This document shows positions 1-6,879 of a DNA stretch of 64,000 nt, piece after piece. Position 1 is the first letter of the stretch. Each line of letters opens with the position of its first letter. A program made the position numbers and the translations under genes. Where the stretch lies: positions 1-64,000 of the forward strand of contig CACZMV010000010.1 of the NCBI GenBank assembly GCA_902782305.1. Reading direction: 5' to 3'. The notes below the pieces were generated by a model. It was not told the DNA's origin, made no database searches, and worked only from the letters and a program-made list of their open reading frames with translations. Source of the stretch: an uncultured Prevotellaceae bacterium. Its GTDB lineage: Bacteria; Bacteroidota; Bacteroidia; Bacteroidales; Bacteroidaceae.

Positions 1-89
1 TTGAGTCATTCCCGTTAAACGGGAAAGCGGCGTAAGCCAAAAGGGCTCATTATTATCAACTATTTAAAAACTAAGAGGAGATTAAAACT
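1..89 (+). promoter_or_regulatory. Leader region upstream of the HU-like gene
   Basis: A short inverted repeat CCCGTT/AACGGG lies at 11-23, followed by a small GGC/GCC hairpin. A purine-rich ribosome binding site (GAGGAG, 75-80) sits nine bases before the ATG at 90. No TAnnTTTG element is visible, so the promoter is probably left of the window. Whether the hairpins belong to a 5' leader or to the end of a neighbouring gene cannot be decided here. Confidence 0.35.
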
Positions 90-677
90 ATGACAATGAG
101 AGTAAAAGCAATTGAGAAGAAGCTGAAGTTTACGAAGGACCCGAACGATGCTGGCGTTTATCGCTACGTGATGTCGCCTGAACAGTACTCGAGTCTGAAC
201 CAGAAGAAGGTAATCAAGGAGGCTGCTCTGCGCAGCGGCGTGAGCCAGGGTGTGATGCAGGCCTGCTGGGATGCAGCTGGCGAGGTGATCAAGGCATGGG
301 CAACCGAAGGCCACAGCGTGGCACTGCCCGGACTGGGTACCATGCGCTTCGGACTGCGAAGCAAGTCTGTGGAGGACGTGAACAAGGTGAAGTCGAACCT
401 GATTACCAGCCGACGCATCATCTTCACCCCCGACAGCGACCTGAAGGACGAGCTGAAGAATACCAGCGTGGTGATTACCTGCTACGACCGCAACGGTAAC
501 GAGGTGAAGCGCGTGACCAGCGACGACGACGCAGAGATTGAGGAAGACGGTGGTGAGCACCAATCGTCCGAGAACGGATCTACGGGTAACGGAGAGAACG
601 GATCTACGGAGAATGGCGGTAGCCAGAACCAGGGTGGTAACAGCAATACCGGTGGTGGCGACTTGGGACAGAACTGA
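90..677 (+). CDS. HU-like DNA-binding protein with acidic, Asn/Gly/Ser-rich tail
   Basis: A 195-residue member of the Bacteroidetes HU/IHF-related (histone-like) family. Residues about 1-125 form the HU-type fold: a helical part with the segment KKVIKEAALRSGVSQGVMQA, then a beta part with the conserved LPGLGTMRFG. It should bind DNA non-specifically as a nucleoid protein. Residues about 145-195 form a low-complexity tail, first acidic (SDDDAEIEED) and then rich in Asn, Gly, Ser and Gln, which is probably disordered. The canonical HU is about 90 residues, so the tail and longer core mark the Bacteroidetes-specific subgroup. The start is supported by GAGGAG nine bases upstream. The smalltalk peptide follows 40 bases later, an arrangement I recall as frequent in this phylum. 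The role of the tail is unknown. Confidence 0.85.
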   Translation: MTMRVKAIEKKLKFTKDPNDAGVYRYVMSPEQYSSLNQKKVIKEAALRSGVSQGVMQACWDAAGEVIKAWATEGHSVALPGLGTMRFGLRSKSVEDVNKVKSNLITSRRIIFTPDSDLKDELKNTSVVITCYDRNGNEVKRVTSDDDAEIEEDGGEHQSSENGSTGNGENGSTENGGSQNQGGNSNTGGGDLGQN

Positions 678-680
678 ACA

Positions 681-715
681 GTGAATAGTGAACAGTGAAT
701 AGTGAACAGTGAACG
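681..715 (+). repeat. Heptamer array GTGAAYA x5
   Basis: Five exact 7-base units alternate GTGAATA and GTGAACA, ending with GTGAACG. A degenerate sixth unit (CTGAACA, 674-680) supplies the TGA stop codon of the HU-like gene. Because 7 is not a multiple of 3, the TGA in each unit falls in all three frames of the plus strand. Confidence 0.9.
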
Positions 716-717
716 TT

Positions 718-813
718 ATGAAGAAAGAGACATGGAAATGGCTGATTCAGTTGCTTATCAGCATACTGACAGCAATCGCAACTACGATGGGAGTAACCTC
801 ATGTATGGCGTGA
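718..813 (+). CDS. Smalltalk-like small hydrophobic peptide
   Basis: A 31-codon frame encodes a peptide starting MKKETWKWLIQLLISILTAI and ending with TTMGVTSCMA. A basic N-terminus is followed by one hydrophobic helix and a TSC motif close to the C-terminus. It matches what I know of the Bacteroidetes family named smalltalk protein: about 30 residues, a KKETWK start, and a TAIATTxGVTSCM end, found next to HU-like genes. It is probably a membrane peptide; its function is not known. The ATG directly follows the heptamer array. No strong ribosome binding site is visible, and it is likely co-transcribed with the HU-like gene. It ends just before a hairpin terminator. Confidence 0.8.
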   Translation: MKKETWKWLIQLLISILTAIATTMGVTSCMA

Positions 814-828
814 GAAATGTAAAAAGAT

Positions 829-857
829 GGGACTACCTTTGGTAGTCTCATTTTAAT
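829..857 (+). terminator. Intrinsic terminator after HU-like/smalltalk genes
   Basis: The stem GACTACC/GGTAGTC (831-837 and 841-847), extendable by one or two pairs, has a TTT loop and is followed by CATTTTAATTT. The loop and right arm overlap the TTTG (838-841) that could be the -33 box of the next promoter. Confidence 0.75.
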
Positions 858-870
858 TTATTAATTTTGC
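838..870 (+). promoter_or_regulatory. Promoter of the kinase-like/SBP/TPR operon
   Basis: The -7 element TAATTTTGC is at 862-870, and TTTG at 838-841 lies 20 bases upstream, matching the Bacteroidetes consensus TTTG-N19/20-TAnnTTTG. The -33 box lies inside the preceding terminator hairpin, so the two signals share DNA. Confidence 0.7.
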
Positions 871-907
871 AGCCGTATTGAAAAGCAAACAAGAAAAAAT
901 AAAGAAT

Positions 908-2413
908 ATGATGAAAAAAGGATTTATCAGTTTGTTGGTTTGCCTGCTGGCCTGTTGCACCATGGCCAGTGCACAGGCTGTTGAGAAGAATAAGCTGCAA
1001 AAAGATGCGGAGGCTGCGTATGAGAAGAAGACATTCATCACAGCTCGCTACCTGTACATCCGTGCCTATGAGGACTACTTTAAAAACGGCAGTCTGAAGC
1101 AGGGCGTAGAGTGTGTATCCAAGGGAAATGACCTGTATCTGAGAGAGGGCTTGTATCAAGAGGGCTTCGACCTGCTGAGCAGAGTGGACCAGGCGATAGA
1201 AAGCAAGACCATCAGTCCCAGCGAGAAGGCTGCATTGCACTACGAGGTAAGCAAGGAGCGCATGAAGATGTACATGAACATGCACAGACCTCAGAGCGCT
1301 CAGGAGCACCTGAACGTGATGGAGAACCACGCGAAGATTTCGGGCAACGACGACGTGATGAACGACCTGCTGTACAACAAGGCCATCTATTACTACACCT
1401 TCGGACAAAACGCCAAGGGCAACGAGGTGTTCAAGGAAATGGCCAATAAGCTGACCGCCTCGAAGGAGTATGACAAGGTGGACAAAGTGTATAAAACGCT
1501 GATAGCCAACGGACGCAAGAGCAACAATGCCAGCATCGTGGCACAGTCGTACAACAACTACATGCTGTGGAAGGACTCAGTGAACGCCATCAAGTCGGCC
1601 GACGAGATCAAGGCGCTGAAACAGCAGATTACGGAGCGCGACGCAACGATAGACGATATGGACAGTTCGCTGACCACCCGCATGGCTATCATCTGGGGAC
1701 TGGCAATCCTGGCTGGTGCGCTGGCTGCCGCCTTGGCCGTCGGTGCGGTAGTGCTGATGCGGTTCATCCTGCTGACACGCAAGCAGAAGAAGACCATCAA
1801 GATGGCTAATGACAGCAACGCCCAGAAGGCTAAGTTCATCAGCAACATATCGGCACAGCTGGAGCCCACACTGCAGAAACTGGACAAGAAAACGCCTGAG
1901 GTGCAGGCCCTGCTGGACTTCTCGAGCCATATCGAGACGCTGTCGAGCCTGGAGAACTCGGACGAAGAGGTGGAGATGGAAGAGGTGAGCATCAACAAGT
2001 TCTGCGAGGAGCTGATGGAGCCCATCCGTGCCAAGGCCAAGAAGGACGTGACACTGAACGTGAACGCTCCGAAGATGACGCTGACCACGAACAAGGAGCT
2101 GGTGGGACACATTCTGACCCACCTGTTGGAGAACGCCCTGCAATATGTGAACGAAGAAGGCACCGTCGTATTGGAATACAAGAAGCGTGGCGCACACTCA
2201 CACCAGTTCCTCGTGTCGAACACGGGTAACCCGATGAGTGAAGAGCAGCGCGAAGAGGTGTTCACACCGTTCCGTGAGGTGCGAGACTTGACAAAGGGTG
2301 ACGGCTTGGGACTGCCCATCTGCCGACAAATGGCACTGAAAATGGGTGGCGACCTGGAAATTGACCCGCAATTCACCAAGGGTACACGATTCATACTGGA
2401 ATTGCACTCGTGA
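908..2413 (+). CDS. Membrane histidine-kinase-like protein lacking the phospho-accepting His
   Basis: A 501-residue protein. The ATG at 908 (or 911) is chosen because it opens a clear signal peptide (MMKKGFISLLVCLLACC, cleavage near ASAQ); an upstream TTG at 878 is not needed. Residues about 25-240 are helical and TPR-like and lie in the periplasm. A transmembrane helix follows at about 258-290 (IIWGLAILAGALAAALAVGA), then a cytoplasmic kinase-like part. The dimerisation segment reads KFISNISAQLEPTL where family members have SHE.RTP, so the His is replaced by Ala. The ATPase domain (about 396-501) keeps the N-box (LLENAL) and GDGLGL, but the G1 box reads SNTGNP with Asn in place of the usual Asp. 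It probably binds ATP poorly or acts as a scaffold or sensor. The stop overlaps the next start. Confidence 0.75.
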   Translation: MMKKGFISLLVCLLACCTMASAQAVEKNKLQKDAEAAYEKKTFITARYLYIRAYEDYFKNGSLKQGVECVSKGNDLYLREGLYQEGFDLLSRVDQAIESKTISPSEKAALHYEVSKERMKMYMNMHRPQSAQEHLNVMENHAKISGNDDVMNDLLYNKAIYYYTFGQNAKGNEVFKEMANKLTASKEYDKVDKVYKTLIANGRKSNNASIVAQSYNNYMLWKDSVNAIKSADEIKALKQQITERDATIDDMDSSLTTRMAIIWGLAILAGALAAALAVGAVVLMRFILLTRKQKKTIKMANDSNAQKAKFISNISAQLEPTLQKLDKKTPEVQALLDFSSHIETLSSLENSDEEVEMEEVSINKFCEELMEPIRAKAKKDVTLNVNAPKMTLTTNKELVGHILTHLLENALQYVNEEGTVVLEYKKRGAHSHQFLVSNTGNPMSEEQREEVFTPFREVRDLTKGDGLGLPICRQMALKMGGDLEIDPQFTKGTRFILELHS

Positions 2414-3342
2414 AAAATACTGTTTTAATCATCCTGGGTGTGCTGCTGATGGCAGCATGTGGACAGAGCTACGAGGAAACCAAGCGACTGACTAGGCAGC
2501 AGCGGAGGGAGGCAGCCCGAAAGGACTCAGCAGCCCTGAAGGTGGCTGTGATGCCTACGATGGACTGTCTGCCCCTGTTTGTGGCTCAGCACTATCACCT
2601 GTACGACACCCTGAGAGGGGGCGTGCGCTTGAAATACTACAAGGCACAGATGGACTGCGACACCGCCCTGATGAGGGGTAGGGTGGAAGGTTCGGTGACC
2701 GACCTGGTAAGGGCCGCACGAATGGCTAAGCAGGGCACGAAGTTGCGCTATGTGGCTACAACTAACGCCTATTGGCAACTGATAAGCAACAGAAATTCGC
2801 GCGTGAAGCAGGTGAAGCAGTTGGACGACAAGATGATAGCCATGACGCGCTATTCGGTGACGGATATGTTGGCAGATGCGGCCATCGACTCGGCCAAGTT
2901 GGACAAGGACCGCGTGTTCAAGGTGCAGGTGAACGATGTGTTTGTGAGGATGCAGATGTTGCAGAACAACATCATGGATGTGCTCTGTCTGACGGAACCG
3001 CAAGCTACATGGGCGCGCGCCATGAAGAACCCCGTGGTGATGGACACCAGAGACATGGGGTGGCAGATGGGCGTGATAGCCTTCCGCGAGAAGGAAATGC
3101 AGCGACAAGCCAGAGGAAAGCAGCTGGAATTGTTTGTAAAGGCATACAACCAGGCTTGCGACTCGATAAACAAACGCGGGGTGGCGTACTATCGCAACCT
3201 CATCAAAGACCGCATGAAGCTGAAAGCTGAATTGGTGGACTCGTTGCCCAAGAACCTGAAATATATTCATGCTCAAGGGCCCAGACAGGAGGATGTGGAC
3301 CGAGCAGAAAAATGGCTGGAAAAGAATGGGAACAACAGATAA
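2410..3342 (+). CDS. Periplasmic substrate-binding lipoprotein (NMT1/THI5/SsuA-like)
   Basis: A 310-residue lipoprotein. The GTG start at 2410 overlaps the previous TGA (GTGA), giving MKNTVLIILGVLLMAACGQS with the lipobox MAAC. The mature part has the type 2 periplasmic-binding-protein look of NMT1/THI5/SsuA proteins: a first strand LKVAVMPTMDCLPLFVA, then a GSVTDLVRAARMAKQG segment, a middle LDDKMIAMTRYSVTDMLADAAI helix and a DVLCLTEPQATWA segment. Such proteins usually deliver small organic ligands to an ABC importer. No permease or ATPase gene is adjacent, so it may be a ligand-sensing partner of the kinase-like protein encoded upstream. The ligand cannot be inferred. Confidence 0.75.
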   Translation: MKNTVLIILGVLLMAACGQSYEETKRLTRQQRREAARKDSAALKVAVMPTMDCLPLFVAQHYHLYDTLRGGVRLKYYKAQMDCDTALMRGRVEGSVTDLVRAARMAKQGTKLRYVATTNAYWQLISNRNSRVKQVKQLDDKMIAMTRYSVTDMLADAAIDSAKLDKDRVFKVQVNDVFVRMQMLQNNIMDVLCLTEPQATWARAMKNPVVMDTRDMGWQMGVIAFREKEMQRQARGKQLELFVKAYNQACDSINKRGVAYYRNLIKDRMKLKAELVDSLPKNLKYIHAQGPRQEDVDRAEKWLEKNGNNR

Positions 3343-5485
3343 ATCGCTGGAACGAATATTTAATCAACTGATAGCCGGCAATGTGGGATTAGCTATTGCA
3401 GAGGCGGAGACGTATCTGGCTGCATGGCCTAATCCGCAGACACAGCAGAAACTATTGGACCTGAAAGCAGACTACCTGCTGATGGAAGACCACTGGAGAC
3501 AGGGCACTAACGACCCGCAGCGCGAGGAGTTGTATCAGAGGCTGTTGCAACGACTCTACGTGCTGGCGGCTAACATCTCTATCTATAAGCACATGAACGG
3601 TTCGTCGTATCTGCAGACACTCTACAAGGGTGTAAGGCAGGAGGGCAAACGGTGGTCGATAGCCACCATCAAGGGCGAGATGGAGAACTTTGTGAGCGAG
3701 GTGGCTATGCTGAGTCTGGAGCCCGAAAACAAGCGAAAGGAGAAGAGCAAAGAGATATACAAGCAGCACCAGCAGGAGATGAACGCCCTCTTCAACTACG
3801 TGCTGACCACGCATATATGGACAGAGAACGTGGGGGAGGGGATGCAGGAGATGCTGCTGTCGCCCACCATTGATTCGAACGACCAGCAATTGCTGGTGTC
3901 GGCCATCACATTGTCGCTGATGAATAGGTTCGACATTGTGAAATTCCGCACCCTGACGAATGTCTATGCGCAGGCATTGGACGAGTACGTGAAACAGCGT
4001 GCGCTGGTGGGATGGACGTTGGCCATTGACGACGACTGGATAAGGGTGTATCCCGAGATGCAGGACATCATCAACACGCTGCTGCAGGACGCGAAAGCGG
4101 TGGACGAATTGACGGAGTTGCAGATGCAACTGATATACACCACGGATGTAAGAAACGACACCAAGAAAATCAGGGAGGAAATCATGCCCGACCTAATGAA
4201 GAGCAATTCGTTTAAGCTGACGAACGAGGGATTGGTGGAAACAGAGAATGACCCCTTGGAGGACATATTGCACCCCGATGCAGCCGAGGAGCGCATGGAG
4301 AAAATGGAGGAATCAATGAAGCGTATGTTGGATATGCAGAAGCAGGGCTCCGACATCTTCTACAGTGGATTTGCACAGATGAAGCGCTCGCCTTTCTTCT
4401 ACGACATGAGCAACTGGTTTGTGCCGTTCTACATGCAGCATCCGGACATTGCGGAGCATGTAGATAAGTTGGAGGGTTTCCACCTATTGGAGATAGCCAT
4501 GTTGCGAGGACCTTTCTGCAACAGCGACAAATATTCGTTCGTGATAGCCTTCCAGCAAATGCTGCACCAACTGCCTGAAAACATTGTGCAGATGATGAAA
4601 CGAGGCGAGCTTTCGCCCAGTGGTATGCAGGAAGTGCCCAAGGAGGAGCGCACAAACCCTGCGTATATCCGCAGAAGCTACTTGATGGATATGTACCGCT
4701 TCTTCATGCTGTTTCCCAACAACAAGAGTCTCTACAACCCGTATGTGCCCCAAAACAAGGAGGAGCAGTTTGCGGGCTTGTTTATCACCTCGGAACTCTT
4801 TCTGCACACGCCGATGGACGAGCGTAAGCCCTCCTTGGTGAAGCTATTGAAGAAACGCAAGTTGGAAAGGGCCTTCGAACAGCTGATGATGTCGATTCCA
4901 CGCGAGATGCGCGACGTGAACTATTACTTGTGGAAAGGCGATTTCGAGCGAGCACTGGAACTGGACCCTGAGAACGAGCGGGCGCTGGCTGGACATGCGC
5001 GCAACCGATTTAAGGCCAAGGACTATGAGGGGGCGCTGGAGGCTTATGAGCACTTGTTGCTGAACTATCCCGAGAAGCGGAACTATATGCTGAACAAGGC
5101 GGTGTGCCAAGTGAGCATGGAGGATTATGAGGAGGCGCAGAAGGTGTTGTACCAACTAAACTACGAGCATCCTGAGGACATGAATGTGGCACACGTGCTG
5201 GCTTGGTCGCTGACGAGCGATGGGAAGATGGAGCAGGCAGAGGGCTTGTATCAGCAGCTGATGGCTCAGGAGAACCCCAATCCTGCGGACTATCTGAACT
5301 ATGGCTATTCGCTATGGTTGCAGGGGCGCATTGACAAGGCTGCTGAACAGCTGAGGAAATATGCAAAGGCAGAAATGGAACAGGGTGCTTCTGCAGAGTT
5401 GCCATTGGACGAGGCCTGGCTCCAGATGCGAGGCATCAAGGAGACAGACATCCGCATGATGAAAGCGCTGGTTATGATGGGGTGA
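3326..5485 (+). CDS. Large tetratricopeptide-repeat protein
   Basis: A protein of about 719 residues. I choose the ATG at 3326 (MGTTDKSLERIFNQLIAG), which overlaps the preceding gene by 17 bases; an ATG at 3293 would add 11 residues. The protein is helical and lacks a signal peptide, so it is probably cytoplasmic. The N-terminal half is Glu/Met/Leu-rich without a recognised domain. The C-terminal third holds clear TPR units (for example RALELDPENERALAGHARN, then YEGALEAYEHLLLNYP, YEEAQKVLYQLNYEHP, and EQAEGLYQQLM). It is the third gene of a tight unit with the kinase-like protein and the binding lipoprotein, so it may be a docking partner in the same pathway. That is inference from position only. 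Confidence 0.75.
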   Translation: MGTTDKSLERIFNQLIAGNVGLAIAEAETYLAAWPNPQTQQKLLDLKADYLLMEDHWRQGTNDPQREELYQRLLQRLYVLAANISIYKHMNGSSYLQTLYKGVRQEGKRWSIATIKGEMENFVSEVAMLSLEPENKRKEKSKEIYKQHQQEMNALFNYVLTTHIWTENVGEGMQEMLLSPTIDSNDQQLLVSAITLSLMNRFDIVKFRTLTNVYAQALDEYVKQRALVGWTLAIDDDWIRVYPEMQDIINTLLQDAKAVDELTELQMQLIYTTDVRNDTKKIREEIMPDLMKSNSFKLTNEGLVETENDPLEDILHPDAAEERMEKMEESMKRMLDMQKQGSDIFYSGFAQMKRSPFFYDMSNWFVPFYMQHPDIAEHVDKLEGFHLLEIAMLRGPFCNSDKYSFVIAFQQMLHQLPENIVQMMKRGELSPSGMQEVPKEERTNPAYIRRSYLMDMYRFFMLFPNNKSLYNPYVPQNKEEQFAGLFITSELFLHTPMDERKPSLVKLLKKRKLERAFEQLMMSIPREMRDVNYYLWKGDFERALELDPENERALAGHARNRFKAKDYEGALEAYEHLLLNYPEKRNYMLNKAVCQVSMEDYEEAQKVLYQLNYEHPEDMNVAHVLAWSLTSDGKMEQAEGLYQQLMAQENPNPADYLNYGYSLWLQGRIDKAAEQLRKYAKAEMEQGASAELPLDEAWLQMRGIKETDIRMMKALVMMG

Positions 5486-5504
5486 AAAAGAAGTCGCTGA
5501 CCAA

Positions 5505-6830
5505 TTAGAGGAAGGGCTGCAGCAAATGGGCAAACCATCCGCGGAACTTCTGCCAACCCGTGCGGAATTCGTCCCACGTCTCGTCGGTCATCTCGAAACT
5601 CTTCTGCTTATCGCGCCAGAACATATCGTCGAGCTCACGGGTGGTGGCTTTGTCGACAATGACGGCATTCTCCTCGAAATCACACTTCAAGCTGCGCGCA
5701 TCAAGATTGGTGCTGCCAACGGTGCAATAGCGCCCATCAACCATCATAATCTTAGAATGGTGGAAGCCCGGCTTATAGAGCCACACACGGGCACCACGCT
5801 TCTGAAGTTTACGAGCCTGATACAAGGCACAATCGGGCGTCAAGGGGATATCACTCTTTGACGACAGCATGATTTCCACCTTCACACCACGACGGATGGC
5901 TCGTGTCAAAGCGCGCGTGACCGAAGGAATGAGCGTGAAATAGGGATTGATGATATGAATGGAGTCTTGCGCCTGATTGATGGCATTGATATAGAACGTG
6001 CGCATAATCTTGGGCGTGACGTGGGGCTCACGATTGATGATGCCCACCATCTTACGACCTTTGGTATAGGTGGTGTCGGGCTTCAGGTCGGAGAACTTAG
6101 TCAGGGTGCCTCCACGGTAGTATTTCATGCCGCTGACGTTCTGGCCCGTAGTGCGATTCCAAATGCGCATGAAGATGGCCTGCAGTTCGTTGACAGCATC
6201 GCCCTCAATGCGACAATGCATATCGCGCCATTCGCCCACCTGCTCCGTACCTTTTATATAATAGTCGGCTACGTTCATGCCTCCTGTATAGGCTATCTGT
6301 CCGTCGATAACCACAATCTTACGATGATCGCGTCCGAAGATGTGGTTGACCCACGGGAATCGGATGGGGGAGTATTCCACAATATCAATGCTGTCCTTGC
6401 GGAGGGCCTCCAGATGATACTTCTTCAGGGGTTGGTTGTTGGAGTCGTTGCCAAAACCGTCGAACATGGCGCGCACCTCGACACCCTCCTTGCGCTTCTC
6501 GCGCAGAATGTCGAAAAGGAGCGAGGCAATGGAGTCGTTGCGGAAATTGAAATACTCCAGGTGGATGCTGCTCTTAGCCTGACGGATGGCTTGGAACATA
6601 TCGTCGAACTTCTCCTGACCAGAGAGCAACAGCGTCACACTATTGTCGTGCGAGAAACGGATATTACTCTGGCGCAGGGTCTCAACGATGAGAGAGTCGG
6701 TGGTTTGAGCAGGGCAAATGAGAAATGAGAAATGAGAAATGAGAAATGTAAATGATAAATGTAGAAATGTTCTACGCACACTGATGTTTTTGACATTGTG
6801 CATTATTCTTTTCATGATGTTCTTTTTCAT
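5505..6830 (-). CDS. Phospholipase D/cardiolipin synthase-type enzyme
   Basis: A 441-residue protein with two HKD motifs, HRKIVVIDG and HHSKIMMVDG, each followed by the usual GG.N or GSTN segment. This is the signature of the PLD superfamily as found in bacterial cardiolipin synthases, which join two phosphatidylglycerols; a phospholipase activity is also possible. The N-terminus is unusual. After a basic stretch (MKKNIMKRIMHN) the hydrophobic core FTFLISHFSFLI is encoded by a tandem heptamer array (CTCATTT units), and it ends CPAQTTDS, so the protein is probably exported or membrane-anchored. Start codons at 6830, 6815 and 6803 are all possible. It converges with the TPR gene after a 19-base gap and lies 46 bases after the propeller regulator, so it may share that transcript. 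Confidence 0.85.
   Translation of the reverse strand: MKKNIMKRIMHNVKNISVRRTFLHLSFTFLISHFSFLICPAQTTDSLIVETLRQSNIRFSHDNSVTLLLSGQEKFDDMFQAIRQAKSSIHLEYFNFRNDSIASLLFDILREKRKEGVEVRAMFDGFGNDSNNQPLKKYHLEALRKDSIDIVEYSPIRFPWVNHIFGRDHRKIVVIDGQIAYTGGMNVADYYIKGTEQVGEWRDMHCRIEGDAVNELQAIFMRIWNRTTGQNVSGMKYYRGGTLTKFSDLKPDTTYTKGRKMVGIINREPHVTPKIMRTFYINAINQAQDSIHIINPYFTLIPSVTRALTRAIRRGVKVEIMLSSKSDIPLTPDCALYQARKLQKRGARVWLYKPGFHHSKIMMVDGRYCTVGSTNLDARSLKCDFEENAVIVDKATTRELDDMFWRDKQKSFEMTDETWDEFRTGWQKFRGWFAHLLQPFL
6716..6757. repeat. Heptamer array AAATGAG x4 plus decayed units
   Basis: Four perfect AAATGAG units at 6716-6743 (CTCATTT on the minus strand) are followed by decayed copies such as AAATGTA. The array lies inside the phospholipase D-type gene, whose minus-strand reading turns it into the hydrophobic core of a signal peptide. 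Confidence 0.85.
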
Positions 6831-6851
6831 TACTTCATTCCTTCATTTTAA

Positions 6852-6879
6852 TTTCTCATTTCTCATTCCTCATTTCTCA
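6852..6879. repeat. Heptamer array TTTCTCA x4
   Basis: Units at 6852, 6859, 6866 (TTCCTCA) and 6873. The last three bases (TCA, 6877-6879) are the complement of the TGA stop of the propeller regulator, so the array begins exactly at that gene's stop codon and fills most of the gap to the phospholipase D-type gene. Confidence 0.9.

Noticed and set aside
11-50. Riboswitch in the leader of the HU-like gene
   Set aside because: The two small stems do not match any riboswitch class I know.
1558-2394. Minus-strand frame of 278 codons opposite the kinase-like gene
   Set aside because: Ser/Arg-rich shadow frame without motifs.
5955-6728. Plus-strand open frame of 257 codons opposite the phospholipase D-type gene
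   Set aside because: The opposite strand has two perfect HKD motifs; this frame has no start signal or domain.
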